DNA from: Scheffersomyces stipitis CBS 6054
Lineage: Eukaryota > Ascomycota > Pichiomycetes > Serinales > Debaryomycetaceae
Length of the DNA: 64,000 nucleotides
Direction of reading: 5' to 3'
Assembly: GCF_000209165.1 (NCBI RefSeq)
Contig: NC_009042.1
Coordinates: 620,001-684,000 of the forward strand
Below, one piece after another: positions 1 to 9,784 of the stretch. The notes under the pieces were generated by a model that worked only from the letters and a program-made list of their open reading frames with translations, made no database searches and was not told the origin of the DNA. A program made the translations under genes and the position numbers. Every line of letters begins with the position of its first letter. Within the stretch, counting starts at the first letter, position 1.

Positions 1-260
1 GATACAACCATTCTGCCAAAAAGGTAGTAGTCTTTGAAGACGCACCTGCTGGAATTGCTGCTGGAAAGGGAGCTGGAGCCTTTATAGTCGGTATCTGTTC
101 CACCTACAATCCTGAAAAGGTCAGAAGCGCTGGTGCTGACATCGTGGTTGACGACTTGTCCTCTTTGCACATTGAATCCTACAACCCTGAAACTGACGAG
201 TTCAAGGTATTTGTGAAAGACTACCATTACGCCAACGACGAATTTTTTGAGGATATCTAA
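1..260 (+). CDS. GPP1: DL-glycerol-3-phosphate phosphatase, HAD family (3' end only)
   Basis: Only the last 85 codons lie in the window; the reading frame starts at base 3 and ends at TAA 258-260. The fragment carries the HAD-superfamily C-terminal motif FEDAPAGIAAGKGAG, which holds the Mg-binding acidic residues, and then an ETDEF..F.KDYHYANDEFF tail that follows the tail of yeast Gpp1/Gpp2 closely. The family hydrolyses glycerol-3-phosphate to glycerol in the cytosol, the last step of osmolyte glycerol synthesis; the Candida name is RHR2. The 2-deoxyglucose-6-phosphatases (DOG1/2) share the motif but not this tail as well, so GPP is preferred. The N-terminal nucleophile Asp lies outside the window and cannot be checked. 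Confidence 0.85.
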   Translation, partial: YNHSAKKVVVFEDAPAGIAAGKGAGAFIVGICSTYNPEKVRSAGADIVVDDLSSLHIESYNPETDEFKVFVKDYHYANDEFFEDI

Positions 261-1476
261 GAAATCAATGTCAACATGGCAATAATTATTTATACTAGTA
301 TGGTGATCATTTTTTGCACTGAATTTATAGAGTTAATGTATATTAGAATAAGGGAGCTGAAATTTGAAGGTCTCGAAGGCCTCGAAGGCCGTAAGAACCA
401 TATATTGTAAGGTTAGAGTTGACTTAAAAATGCACCACCAACACAAAATCTGAACGTAGTCAGATTTCTATTATATCAGTTGGATTGTGTAAGTTTCTCG
501 ATACAATACAAAATCGTAAGCCGTGCATGTATATATATACTGTAAAGTAGATTTCAACGAGAGACTGGTCTCCACAGGATAGGAATGTTCCACAGGAACT
601 ATACCCAAATGCAAGAGTATCTCTGTCCGGGTTTTGCGTGGCTGTGTATTCATATAGAAACAAAAATTGACCCAAGAAGCTACGAAAATTATAAAATAAT
701 GATTTAAGGTTCCAATATACACATGTCAAGAGGAAGTTTGGCCCTGAACACCCAAAAGCATCATCATCATCCGTTGAAGAGAATAGACATGCTAATCTAG
801 GCGAAACAACGCTTCAACTTCAAATTTTGATCGAATTGTTCGGCTCATGTTCATACCCAGTTGCATATCGCATTTGGTAAATGTCCCAATGTTGGCAGTA
901 GCTAAAACAATCTTTATCCGGCGACAAAGGGCATGGTATTGCCCTTAGATAAAGAATTCTTCGAATACTACACTGCAACATGCACTCCACTTTCTGCTCT
1001 ATGCCATAAATATACTTCACACGTTTTCAAGAGCATATATTATATTACCGAACGCGATATCCATATTAGAAGATGAAGTGGTTGAATTCAAATGTATTTA
1101 TGTGAAATCGCTGCAAATACACTAGAACCGAACATTCGCTACATTTGCAGTCACATCGAATTCCATGGCCTTGCAACTGCTCAAATCAATACTTTAGAAT
1201 TACTGTCATCAACATGCAAGTTTCCGAATTGCTTGTACAACAATTGGAATTCTTGAAAACTCCTTTGATAATGAGAAGTTAAAAAGTCTCTTACGCTGAA
1301 TACTATATTTATCTAAGTAGATTGGGGCTGTGAATTGTTTTAGCTAGAGATGACACCCGTGGAAAGAACTTAGCCTCTTTCCCGCTTCACTGCATAATGA
1401 AAGAGAGTACTTAGTTAGGAACTCAAACTGCAAGATATATGGTCTACTTTATAATAAGAACTATTTCAAACTTTAC

Positions 1477-1494
1477 CTCCTTCTTAAGAAGGAG
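1477..1494. repeat. Perfect 18-bp palindrome
   Basis: The sequence CTCCTTCTTAAGAAGGAG is its own reverse complement. It lies 36 bp before the left end of the MITE-like element. Its role is unknown; it could be a dimeric protein-binding site or a cruciform-prone spot. Confidence 0.8.
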
Positions 1495-1530
1495 ATTTCA
1501 ACTGAGCAATTCTTAAATTGTAGACTTTGC

Positions 1531-1885
1531 TACAATCGTTCCCATGAAATTGCAAGTTAGACCTCGGAATTTTGATTATTCCTCGGAATAAATATTGTAG
1601 GTGGCCTATCTAAATTTTGCACGATGGCACAAATAATCTTGCACTACTCGACAGATAAGTTGGAGTATAACAAGTCAAATTTTGAATAATGTTGCGCTTT
1701 TTTAGTATTTGGTATTAAATAGATATTCGAGAAATATTAGCCTTGCTATCATGCAAAAGATTTGTTCTTTCACTTAACATTTAATTGAGGGGCCTGCAAC
1801 ATTGCTTTGGTTCCCGTGCAATATTAATTCCGAGAGTCATCCAAAATTCCGAGGTCTAACTTGCAATTTCATGGGAACGATTGTA
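1531..1885. mobile_element. MITE-like element with 43-bp perfect terminal inverted repeats
   Basis: Bases 1531-1573 and 1843-1885 are exact reverse complements over 43 bp; the left arm begins TACAATCGTTCCCATGAAAT. The pairing continues imperfectly inward for about 25 bp, for example CTCGGAAT and AATATTG blocks on the left matched on the right. The interior (about 270 bp) has no open frame of note. The ends could carry a TA target duplication, but because the terminal TA is palindromic with the repeat this cannot be separated from the repeat itself. The size and structure fit a non-autonomous DNA transposon. A large imperfect hairpin of other origin is the alternative. Confidence 0.6.
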
Positions 1886-2412
1886 CATTCAATAGGACCC
1901 TCAATTACAATTCTTATCAATTGAAGTCTTATTTCACTGGCATGCATATAGTGTCACAAAAAATATTTCGATTATAATCTGAATTCTAAAATTAGCGAAA
2001 AAAATATTCCCACAGCCAACATCCCTTATAAAAAAGGGCAATCATTTCATGATACGAGATTAGAGAATCGAAATGTGCTTTTCTGAAATAGTAAAGAGTA
2101 TCTATCCTTTGGTTTTCAAAGCTGGTTGTTGATTCAAAAATTCTATTTGGAGAAGATCGTAGAACTACATTTAGAACGAAATTTCTGCATATTCATAAGC
2201 CGCCAAGTTCAAGGAACGCTTTGAAGTCTCGCAAAATATAACATTTTATTTTTGAGGACGAACATGCATGTACGACCGAAGTTACCTTCCTATCTGCAAG
2301 AGTACTAAAATAACATGTTAGGATACCCCAGGTTCACAGACCCTGTTCCCAAATTATTTGAGGACTTGGTTAGAAAAATCATTCATGGTTTACTCTTCTC
2401 ATGGCATAAGTA

Positions 2413-4089
2413 ATGAAGATTCTACATATCAATCTCAAAAGAAGAGTATCAACGATTATTTTTTTCATATCAGTAATATTCGTATTGGCAATAGCTAGGT
2501 ACTGCTTCGGCATTCCCCATGCGATTAATCCTTGGCCCTCATCGTTAACAATAGAAGACTTGGACTTCATTTCCTGCTCTAGCGACGACATTTCTTGTAA
2601 GTGTGATATATTCTTTTCAAATTTGTTAGAAGAGGACTACTGGGCCAAAAGTCAATTAGCTAACCCTTCTATTGACCGAAACAGAATTCGATATAATGTC
2701 CGCAACCTACGTCTTTTTGGAAAATGTTTCCTAGAAAGTGAAGGTCAATTACCAAAATATCTAAGTATCCTAGAGAAGGGGCTTCTACCAATTTTTTCAC
2801 GAAATCCACCAAAGTTTATGAAATGGGACGGTCAAGAGTTTAACTTACTTTCGACAAAGGAATCGACTTCTTCTACAGAACGTGAATCGAATGAAAGGTT
2901 TTGTTTTTGGAAAGAAGTCTTGAAAAGTATGAGTGGATCTGGAATAGTAGTGAGTGCTAGTGATCAACAAGTAACTGAGGTGATGAATTTGCTTAAAGTT
3001 CTTCGTTTTCTTGAAAATGAATTACCAATTCAAATAGTTCATAAGGGGGATCTTAATCGGGATTCTCAAAAAAGGATTATAGAAATCGGGAGAGGTGTAG
3101 ACACTCCTCATGACAAATTCAAACAAAACGTTTGGTTTGTTGATGTATCCAATTGCTTACACATAGATCATTTGAATAAATTTACTAGATTCAAGAACAA
3201 ATGGCTCTCTGTTTTGTTCTCCTCATTCGAGGAAATCATTTTAATGGATGCCGACACGGTTCCTTTGGTGAAACCTAGTACACTTCTACAGAACGAAAAG
3301 TATAAAAGATCTGGAGCGCTTTTCTTTAAGGATAGGGCGTTAAGTGAAACAATATGGTCTTCAGAGGTGTACCTTTATAAGTCCTTACTTCCAAATAATT
3401 TAGAACAAAGAGTGTTTGGAACTGCACTTCAAACTAAAACAATCTTCGAAAATACCTTTTTCAGACTAAACCGGAGACATTTCATGGAAAGTGGGTTGGT
3501 GGTACTAAATAGAAACCATCATATGACAGGGCTCTTGATGGGTTGCCAACTTAATATGTGGGACTTAACTAGTAAGCCAGTTCATGGTGATAAGGAGCTC
3601 TTTTGGCTAGGTCAATTACTTAGTGGGCAAGAAGACTTTGAGTTTGCAAACAAACATGCTGCTGCTATTGGACAAGTTGAACAGTCGGGTAAGATCAAAA
3701 AGGTGTGCTCGACACAGGTGGCTCATTTTGATGACAACGGAGAATTGATATGGATCAATGGTGGTCTTCTGACATGCAAGAAGAATTCAGCCTGTTATGA
3801 TTATTCAAGATTTAAGAACCTCAGAGGAAACTTCAACTCATGTTTACTGTTAAATTCATATTACCAGCATCCAATTGCACCCAAGGTTGCATTAATTACA
3901 GCACCTAAAGAGTATTCTATGTTTCAAAGATCACTTGGTTGGAAGCAACAGCCGGATCTAGGCTGTTTGGGATACTTTTGGTGTACCCATAGTGATCTGA
4001 ATGCTGAAAATGATGAGTTAATTGAATTTAACTCTACATTTAGAGAATACTTTCAGAATTTGGCAAACATATGGACTGGAGTAAATTAA
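2413..4089 (+). CDS. Mnn1-family alpha-1,3-mannosyltransferase
   Basis: This 558-residue protein has the layout of a Golgi type II membrane glycosyltransferase: a short basic cytosolic tail (residues 1-12), one hydrophobic anchor (about 14-30), a stem, and a luminal catalytic domain. The DXD motif that binds Mn and GDP-mannose is seen as EIILMDADTVPL with the DAD at 279-281. The following segments, including HFMESGLVVLNR and HGDKELFWLG, are typical of the MNN1/MNT family that adds terminal alpha-1,3-mannose to N- and O-glycans. The start ATG at 2413 directly precedes the anchor. CTG-clade yeasts often carry several paralogues, so I do not assign a specific symbol. Its upstream region holds the MITE-like element about 530 bp away. 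Confidence 0.85.
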   Translation: MKILHINLKRRVSTIIFFISVIFVLAIARYCFGIPHAINPWPSSLTIEDLDFISCSSDDISCKCDIFFSNLLEEDYWAKSQLANPSIDRNRIRYNVRNLRLFGKCFLESEGQLPKYLSILEKGLLPIFSRNPPKFMKWDGQEFNLLSTKESTSSTERESNERFCFWKEVLKSMSGSGIVVSASDQQVTEVMNLLKVLRFLENELPIQIVHKGDLNRDSQKRIIEIGRGVDTPHDKFKQNVWFVDVSNCLHIDHLNKFTRFKNKWLSVLFSSFEEIILMDADTVPLVKPSTLLQNEKYKRSGALFFKDRALSETIWSSEVYLYKSLLPNNLEQRVFGTALQTKTIFENTFFRLNRRHFMESGLVVLNRNHHMTGLLMGCQLNMWDLTSKPVHGDKELFWLGQLLSGQEDFEFANKHAAAIGQVEQSGKIKKVCSTQVAHFDDNGELIWINGGLLTCKKNSACYDYSRFKNLRGNFNSCLLLNSYYQHPIAPKVALITAPKEYSMFQRSLGWKQQPDLGCLGYFWCTHSDLNAENDELIEFNSTFREYFQNLANIWTGVN

Positions 4090-6021
4090 TTTTATTGAGA
4101 TATTAGATCATGCCTGGCCTGGCTATGATAGTTGGTGCACTTCTTCTGTAAGGAATCCACACAGACCGTAAAACCTTGTGTTCAACATTCACATGATTTG
4201 AGCTAATAAGCACAACGGGCTACAAAAACAAGTGTAATAAAAGTTAAATAGAAAGAAATCTTCATACTAGAAACTGGATACAAATGATGACATGTAGCAG
4301 GAAATAGATGGAGTTTTCAACTAGGGATGCTTAAATGCAATTATTGGGATACAAAATTCAGTTATATAATTTAATAGTGCGACCGCTTTGATTACCACTT
4401 CTAAAAAGGAGGAGTATATTAGGGTTGTTGGTTAATCAATTCGGTTTCAAGTGTAATTTTGCACCAATTGTAAATTTTTAGATACGTCCACTGCACCCTT
4501 CCAAATGGATCTCGCACATAGCAATATGCTCTTGAAAATCCTTGTCAAATATATTTTTCAACAGCTGTGCCGAAAGTGATTTGCATGTAGCATGGGAAGG
4601 TTGAAGGACATGATATCCGACTTCTACATTCTGGGTCACATATACTCCGCTACGTTGGCCGCGAAGTGTAGATGCTTGTTTTGCTTGTATTGGCTGTTGC
4701 TGCTGTTCGGCTTCTACCGCAAGCAACATATAGCAGCGCATAAATGTGCATGGACACAATTTTGTTGCACGTTAGTGGATTACCGTATGGAGTATTACCA
4801 TATGAAGTAGAAGCCCAATAAATACTTGTATTTTGGCTCTCCAGAAGTTGAAGCCGACGTCCTCATAAACAATAATGTGTGGTAGTAATTGTTTCGTTAA
4901 ATTTTTCTCTGTCTCCCTCTTCGTATATGGCGTTCTCAAAAATTTCCAAAATTTGTCTGAAAAGTAGAGAAATTTGAGAAGTAATGACAAAATTAGTTGA
5001 ATTCACACTTTTCATGGTAATAGTGTTACTTAATAAATTCATCAAATTAAAGCAAGAATAATTATGGAAGGCACAAGTTCTTTCATCACACGTTCATGGA
5101 TGTAGTATTATGGTAAACAATAGTTGAATGTGTGTCACTCAATTACTTCAACATATCTTTTTGCAGCCAGTCACGTGCAATCATTGAACATTAGAAGAAG
5201 TGATTACAGATTGGTGCCCTTTTTTAACCTTTACCAATATAGACAAATTTATGAGCTGCAAGGATGACTTGTTACAGACCATGCATAAACTCTACTAGAT
5301 ATGTATATTCCACTGGGGAGACCTAACTTCAACGGTTAAATTCAGAGAACGAGAAGCTATTGACAGTTGAATCCAACGTACAAGAAATTCATGGAATGTT
5401 TGGTGAATCATATGAACATTTATTGCTGACAAATGCAAGGCATAAATTGCTGATGGTTGGGTTTGAGAAAGAAGCGTCAGATGATTGTATTGAGACTTGC
5501 AACATTACTAGCTAATGTCAAGTCGAAAATGTAAGTATAACCAGAAGAATTGGACCAACGTATCAAGAATGAAATGGCTTACAAACAATGCTTTCATAGT
5601 GTCGGCTTAATACAAATTGCCACAGTTAGTTTAGAAAGATGTTGTGTTAGACGGCAGGACTGATGGACATTGATTTGCTAGTAAACTATGGAAATCGTGA
5701 AAAATCTCAGTGAATATTAAAATAAATATTAATTCCTCAGCTTGAAAACTAAGGTTGAATGCCAATCAACAAGAAAACTTAGCATACACTCATATCTCGA
5801 ATAGCATTTACCTCTAATTCATAACATGCTTTCACTAAGCCATTTTAATACTTCTACCTGTTATACATTCAATATGTCTATTTCTTACATAATCAAAACA
5901 CTATGCATATTTATATGCAGTACAACACACTCAGCAGCGATGGCATCAATAAATTTTTCAGATACAATTGAGTACTTCTTTAATTGCAAAATTCTACCAC
6001 AGCAGCGCCCCAGTCTTCAAA
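4090..6021. other. Gene-poor region between the MNN1-like gene and UTP8
   Basis: Nothing here reads as an intact gene. Minus-strand open frames at 4478-4759 and 4772-4990 show weak copia RNase H-like strings and are listed as a possible relic. A Cbf1-type TCACGTG lies at 5171-5177. Near UTP8 a GCGATG followed by AAATTTTTC (about 5937-5960) resembles the PAC/RRPE element pair of ribosome-biogenesis promoters. Confidence 0.5.
4478..4990 (-). pseudogene. Possible degraded copia-type RNase H fragment
   Basis: Two minus-strand frames read in order show VYEDVGFNFWRAK (near 4867), NVEVGYHVLQ (near 4627) and LLKNIFDKDFQEH (near 4560). These are spaced roughly like the IYEDN, HIDIKYHYIR and ADIFTKAL...F..H strings at the end of Ty1/copia pol. 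The frames shift between them and no long ORF remains. The likeness is weak and judged by eye; it could be chance. Confidence 0.2.
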
Positions 6022-8244
6022 ATGAGTGTAGTTGTGCCCAGCTTGAGCTACAACTATCCGTTGTCGACTCTACCAAGAACGTCGGACTTGAAGCTCCACG
6101 AGAAGGTGGTTATTCCTGCAATCTCGTCTGCAGAGCCAGATTCAATAGACGTAGGCATTTCCAAGTCCATCATTTCTTCCTACATCATCAGACCCACACC
6201 TAAATTGATATGGTCATATGCATTAAGTCCGGTTACTATTGTCGATTGTATGGCAGTATGCGAGAAAGAAAACAACAAGCTTTACATTGTTGGTGTCACA
6301 GAAAGAAGAAAGCACAAGCTTCTTTTGCTCAACAGATCCTTGACAGGAAGCGCTGAAGATTCCACCACAGAAACCATGGAATTAAAGCTCGAAGAAAGAC
6401 TCAAAGATGTCAAGATTTTCAATGATGGCGCGTTGATTGTAGCTGTCTACGAAAGCGGAAGTATAGACATGTTCAAAACAGAAGCCAACAGTTTGGTATC
6501 TACGGTAGTGGAGCCAATTACCAAAAAATCCAAGAATGCCCCAAAGCTTCTCCACAGTCAATTCATAGACGATCTCTCCATTACAGACCGTAAGAATTTT
6601 GTAGTGTTGGCTTTCCACGACAAAACCCATTTGCATTTCAAACTTGTCGCTCTCAACATCGCAAGTTCCAGCTTTTTCGAAGTGAACTCGGCAAAGATAG
6701 AAGTTGCTGACCCAGCCTCCTCCAAGATTGCATATGCAGCCGGATTCTTGTACCACTTGAATCCAGCTGCTAAGGAAATTACTTCATACACCATCCCAAC
6801 TTTTAACTCACAAAGAACCATATCTGTGAGAGCCTTGTTCCCCGACACTTTCCAAGCAGAAGAAGTATCTTTCTTCTCCCCTAGCATCGACAGAGTCTTG
6901 CTTTCTGTTGCCAACAAGATCCACTTGATAAATTTCAAATTCTCTTGTCTTTTGGACACCTTTGAATCCCGTTCTTCTTCCTCATCGGTAGCCAATCCAG
7001 ACAAAGTATTGATTAACCAAGTTGTAAAAGTCAAGGGATCAGGTAGAGATACCAAATCATTGGCTGTGTATTTGTACTTGAAAAATAAAGACAACAATGT
7101 CTACTTGAATGTAATCAACATCGATGTTGGTTTGAACATTTTGAGTGAGTGTCTCGGAAAGAGCATTGACAAGAATTCCAATGAAGACTTCTTTAAAGGC
7201 TTGGTAGACTTGGCCAAACAGGATTTCGAAACTGAATCAGAACTGTTGTCTCAGGAATTAGGTGAAGTTTTCCACCATTTACAAGAGGCAAAGAGAACCA
7301 GAGATTTCAACAAGTGGGAAAGAATACTAATTCCATACTTAAAGAACGAGGATTGGGATGTTATCAAAAAGTCGTTGAAGAGCAAGAAGAAGACCTCAGA
7401 AAAGGTATACAAATTCAAAGAATTCGAAGTAGAAAGTGATCGCGCTGTCGATGTAAACTTTGTCACCAAGGTGTTGCTGTTAATTTTCAAGATCAACACT
7501 TCCAAGGTGGTTGAATTTGCCGATCCGGAATTCATCCCTGAGCACACCTTGATCTACTTGCTAACGAACCCTATTTTCCCTGTAGAGTACACTCGTGGCT
7601 TGTTGAAGTTATTCAGTCGTTCAGAACAGGTTACTTTGTTAAGACAAGCTATCATCACATGTCCAAACTTGACTATACATGAGCTTCTCTTGCAACTATT
7701 CAGTTCTCACAATGATGAAGTAATTTTCCTGGACTTGATCAACCGTTTGATTGGAGTTTTTGCAACTGTGGATATCAATAAGGAGTTCAAGAAGTTGTTA
7801 CAGAACGAAGAATCAAGCGTAAACTTGAACGACCTCTTGAACAGATTGTTGCAAGTCAAAAATAACCACAAAAGCTGGAATCTCATTGAGATTACCATCG
7901 ACGCTGGGGGATTGTTCAACTGGCTGTTGGATACTATCGAGAAGTTGAACGAGTTGATAGAAACCAAAGTACATGCCTTGATGGAGAATAGCTACAACTT
8001 GACCTTGACCAACCAAGTGTTGTTGTTCAACGAGCCAGCGTCGAAGAAGAAGTCCAAGAAGAAGTCCAAACCCACAGGCAAGTCTGTGACTGATGATATC
8101 GTTTCGAACAACGTTCAACAGCACTCGCAATTGGAATCTATTATCTCAGTAAAGAATGGTGCTAAGAACAAACGCTTGGATGACCCCAGCATCGAGATTT
8201 CGAAGAAGTACCCTAACTACACAGTGGACAGACTTTTGTTGTAA
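6022..8244 (+). CDS. UTP8: U3 snoRNP / tUTP protein Utp8
   Basis: The 740-residue product belongs to the Utp8 family. The N-terminal block SKSIISSYIIRPTPKLIWSY matches the conserved start of yeast Utp8 (SISQYIINPTPKLTF). Utp8 is part of the t-Utp/UtpA subcomplex that binds nascent pre-rRNA, supports Pol I transcription and small-subunit processome assembly in the nucleolus, and has a reported role in nuclear tRNA export. A lysine/serine stretch near residue 680 (KKKSKKKSK) is a likely nuclear/nucleolar signal. The start is taken at the ATG at 6022; the frame stays open upstream to a TTG at 5968, but that extension shows no family similarity. A separate ATG-started frame overlaps the start (see findings). 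Confidence 0.88.
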   Translation: MSVVVPSLSYNYPLSTLPRTSDLKLHEKVVIPAISSAEPDSIDVGISKSIISSYIIRPTPKLIWSYALSPVTIVDCMAVCEKENNKLYIVGVTERRKHKLLLLNRSLTGSAEDSTTETMELKLEERLKDVKIFNDGALIVAVYESGSIDMFKTEANSLVSTVVEPITKKSKNAPKLLHSQFIDDLSITDRKNFVVLAFHDKTHLHFKLVALNIASSSFFEVNSAKIEVADPASSKIAYAAGFLYHLNPAAKEITSYTIPTFNSQRTISVRALFPDTFQAEEVSFFSPSIDRVLLSVANKIHLINFKFSCLLDTFESRSSSSSVANPDKVLINQVVKVKGSGRDTKSLAVYLYLKNKDNNVYLNVINIDVGLNILSECLGKSIDKNSNEDFFKGLVDLAKQDFETESELLSQELGEVFHHLQEAKRTRDFNKWERILIPYLKNEDWDVIKKSLKSKKKTSEKVYKFKEFEVESDRAVDVNFVTKVLLLIFKINTSKVVEFADPEFIPEHTLIYLLTNPIFPVEYTRGLLKLFSRSEQVTLLRQAIITCPNLTIHELLLQLFSSHNDEVIFLDLINRLIGVFATVDINKEFKKLLQNEESSVNLNDLLNRLLQVKNNHKSWNLIEITIDAGGLFNWLLDTIEKLNELIETKVHALMENSYNLTLTNQVLLFNEPASKKKSKKKSKPTGKSVTDDIVSNNVQQHSQLESIISVKNGAKNKRLDDPSIEISKKYPNYTVDRLLL

Positions 8245-8496
8245 GTAGCATAATGAAGATCATATAGAGAAATACCACATGTACAATAGTAAAAAAACGG
8301 CTGCAAAATGTAGAATATGCCTACAGTAATAATTATTGAGTCCCGTGCAGCACTCGCTGTTTTGGGGATTTGAGAGTGTCAGAAAAAAATTGAAAATGTG
8401 CTTCGAGAATCCAGATTTGGGACATTTCGAGGAAAGGTTTTTGTATTACATCCCAAACTTTGTATAGCAAGTAGATCTGACAGTCACACAACTACG

Positions 8497-8862
8497 ATGT
8501 CGATTTCCAACGTTTCAGCTGCCAAATCTGCCTATAGAAATGCCTTGAGAGCGACCAGAATAGCCTTTAGACAAGATGTGCCAGTCTTGAGCTCCGCCAG
8601 ACTTCAGATTAAAGATGGCTTCACCAAAAACAGAGAGTTGAAGGATGAAGCCGAAATATCCGAAGCCATCTCCAAACTCAACGAAGTCAGTAAGTTCTTG
8701 GTTCAGAATATTGTCCAGGGTGAGAAGCAAGAAGATGGAAAGTACTTTTTGAACTTCCATGAAAAGACAGAGTTGGGAGACAACGAAACTATCAGACAGG
8801 GCAATAAGGCCAACTTGGGATCTTTGGCTGGTGCTAAGGTCAAGAAGTGTAGTGATAACTAA
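8497..8862 (+). CDS. MZM1: Mitochondrial zinc maintenance protein 1 (LYR family)
   Basis: The 121-residue protein matches Mzm1 along its length: [14 protein letters not shown] at the N-terminus (the AYRxxLR form of the LYR motif), a middle helix, then the diagnostic [15 protein letters not shown] and a KKCSDN end. Mzm1 is a small mitochondrial matrix LYR protein that chaperones the Rieske iron-sulfur protein Rip1 during assembly of complex III, and it affects matrix zinc. Start: the ATG at 8497 gives the family-sized protein. The frame is open further upstream to a GTG at 8398, but those residues are not family-like. It lies 252 bp after UTP8 on the same strand. Confidence 0.9.
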   Translation: MSISNVSAAKSAYRNALRATRIAFRQDVPVLSSARLQIKDGFTKNRELKDEAEISEAISKLNEVSKFLVQNIVQGEKQEDGKYFLNFHEKTELGDNETIRQGNKANLGSLAGAKVKKCSDN

Positions 8863-9154
8863 GTAAATAAGAAGAGAAAATGGAACAGAAGGAGAAGAAG
8901 ACTTAGCATCTTGTCTTGTCTTCGAAGATTCAAGATATTTAACGAATTGTACAAAGAAGCATATAATGTATATAGAATAAACGGAATTCAGATAAAATGG
9001 GTTGTGTACTGTATGTTTATATTCTACATTTTCAATAGCAACAGAGTTTGTAGAAGTAGTGACTCATAGCTTAAGGATCGTCAATTTCATAAATAAGAGT
9101 GAAAAAATGGACTGAGAAATCATCACCAAATGGTCTTTTCTTAGCCACAAGACA

Positions 9155-9784
9155 ATGAACGAACCAGAAAGAAATAAAAGAGACATTCAGATATCCAAGG
9201 CGATGTCGTATCTCTTGAGACACGCCGCTGTCAAAGAGAAACTCGCTATAGATGAAGATGGTTATGTTCAGATAGAAGATCTTCTCAAGCACCAGAGATT
9301 GAAAACGTTCAGAACTTCAATAGCAGACTTAGAAAGAGTCGTGCAGAACGACAACAAACAGAGATACACCATTAAGGACAATGCCATCTGTGCCAACCAG
9401 GGCCATTCCATCAAGAGCGTAGGAAGTGATAACCTCGAGTTGCTAACTTTAGAAACCATACCCTCAGAAGTATATCATGGAACCTACCGAAATAAACTAG
9501 GTTTGATATATTCCAGTGGAGGTCTTAACCGACTCCGCAGAAATCACATCCATATGACATCTAAAGCGTACTCTGTGAAATCAGGAATACGCTACAATGC
9601 CAATGTGTTAATCTACATAGACGTAGCCAAATGCATGGAAGCCGGTATCAAGTTCTACAAGAGTTTGAACGATGTCATTTTGAGTGAGGGAGATGAAAAT
9701 GGCTACATCAGTTGGAAATACTTTGACAAGGTGGTCGAAGTCAAGACGGGAGAAAAACTAGATACCCAAGAATACGAAAAATAG
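9155..9784 (+). CDS. TPT1: tRNA 2'-phosphotransferase
   Basis: This 209-residue protein is a Tpt1/KptA enzyme. It removes the 2'-phosphate left at the splice junction by yeast tRNA ligase, transferring it to NAD+ to give ADP-ribose 1''-2'' cyclic phosphate, the last step of tRNA splicing. Visible family blocks are ISKAMSYLLRHAA (the catalytic Arg-His pair at residues 22-23), the DEDGYVQIEDLL winged-helix segment, VYHGTYRNKLGLIYSSGGL, RRNHIHMTSKA and the YNANVLIYIDV strand. The length fits the family (about 200-230 residues). The ATG at 9155 is the first in frame and precedes the RDIQISKAMS block by only nine residues. Confidence 0.92.
   Translation: MNEPERNKRDIQISKAMSYLLRHAAVKEKLAIDEDGYVQIEDLLKHQRLKTFRTSIADLERVVQNDNKQRYTIKDNAICANQGHSIKSVGSDNLELLTLETIPSEVYHGTYRNKLGLIYSSGGLNRLRRNHIHMTSKAYSVKSGIRYNANVLIYIDVAKCMEAGIKFYKSLNDVILSEGDENGYISWKYFDKVVEVKTGEKLDTQEYEK

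Larger units (their letters stand above)
261..2412. other. Long intergenic region between GPP1-like and MNN1-like genes
   Basis: No convincing gene is seen in these 2.15 kb. Only short open frames (under 90 codons, on the minus strand near 460-1020) occur, and none resembles a known protein. The region is AT-rich and contains a perfect 18-bp palindrome at 1477-1494 and a MITE-like inverted-repeat element at 1531-1885, both listed separately. No tRNA A/B box pair was recognised. Confidence 0.6.

Noticed and set aside
5968..6021. TTG-started N-terminal extension of UTP8 (similar TTG/GTG extensions exist for MZM1, DIA2, RML2, ESA1, PRP46, SOF1)
   Set aside because: In each case the first ATG gives the family-typical N-terminus and the upstream residues show no similarity. 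TRZ1 is the one case kept as a finding, because its extension is long and presequence-like.
6558..7097. 179-codon minus-strand frame inside UTP8
   Set aside because: Antisense shadow; the plus-strand frame is a full-length match to Utp8.
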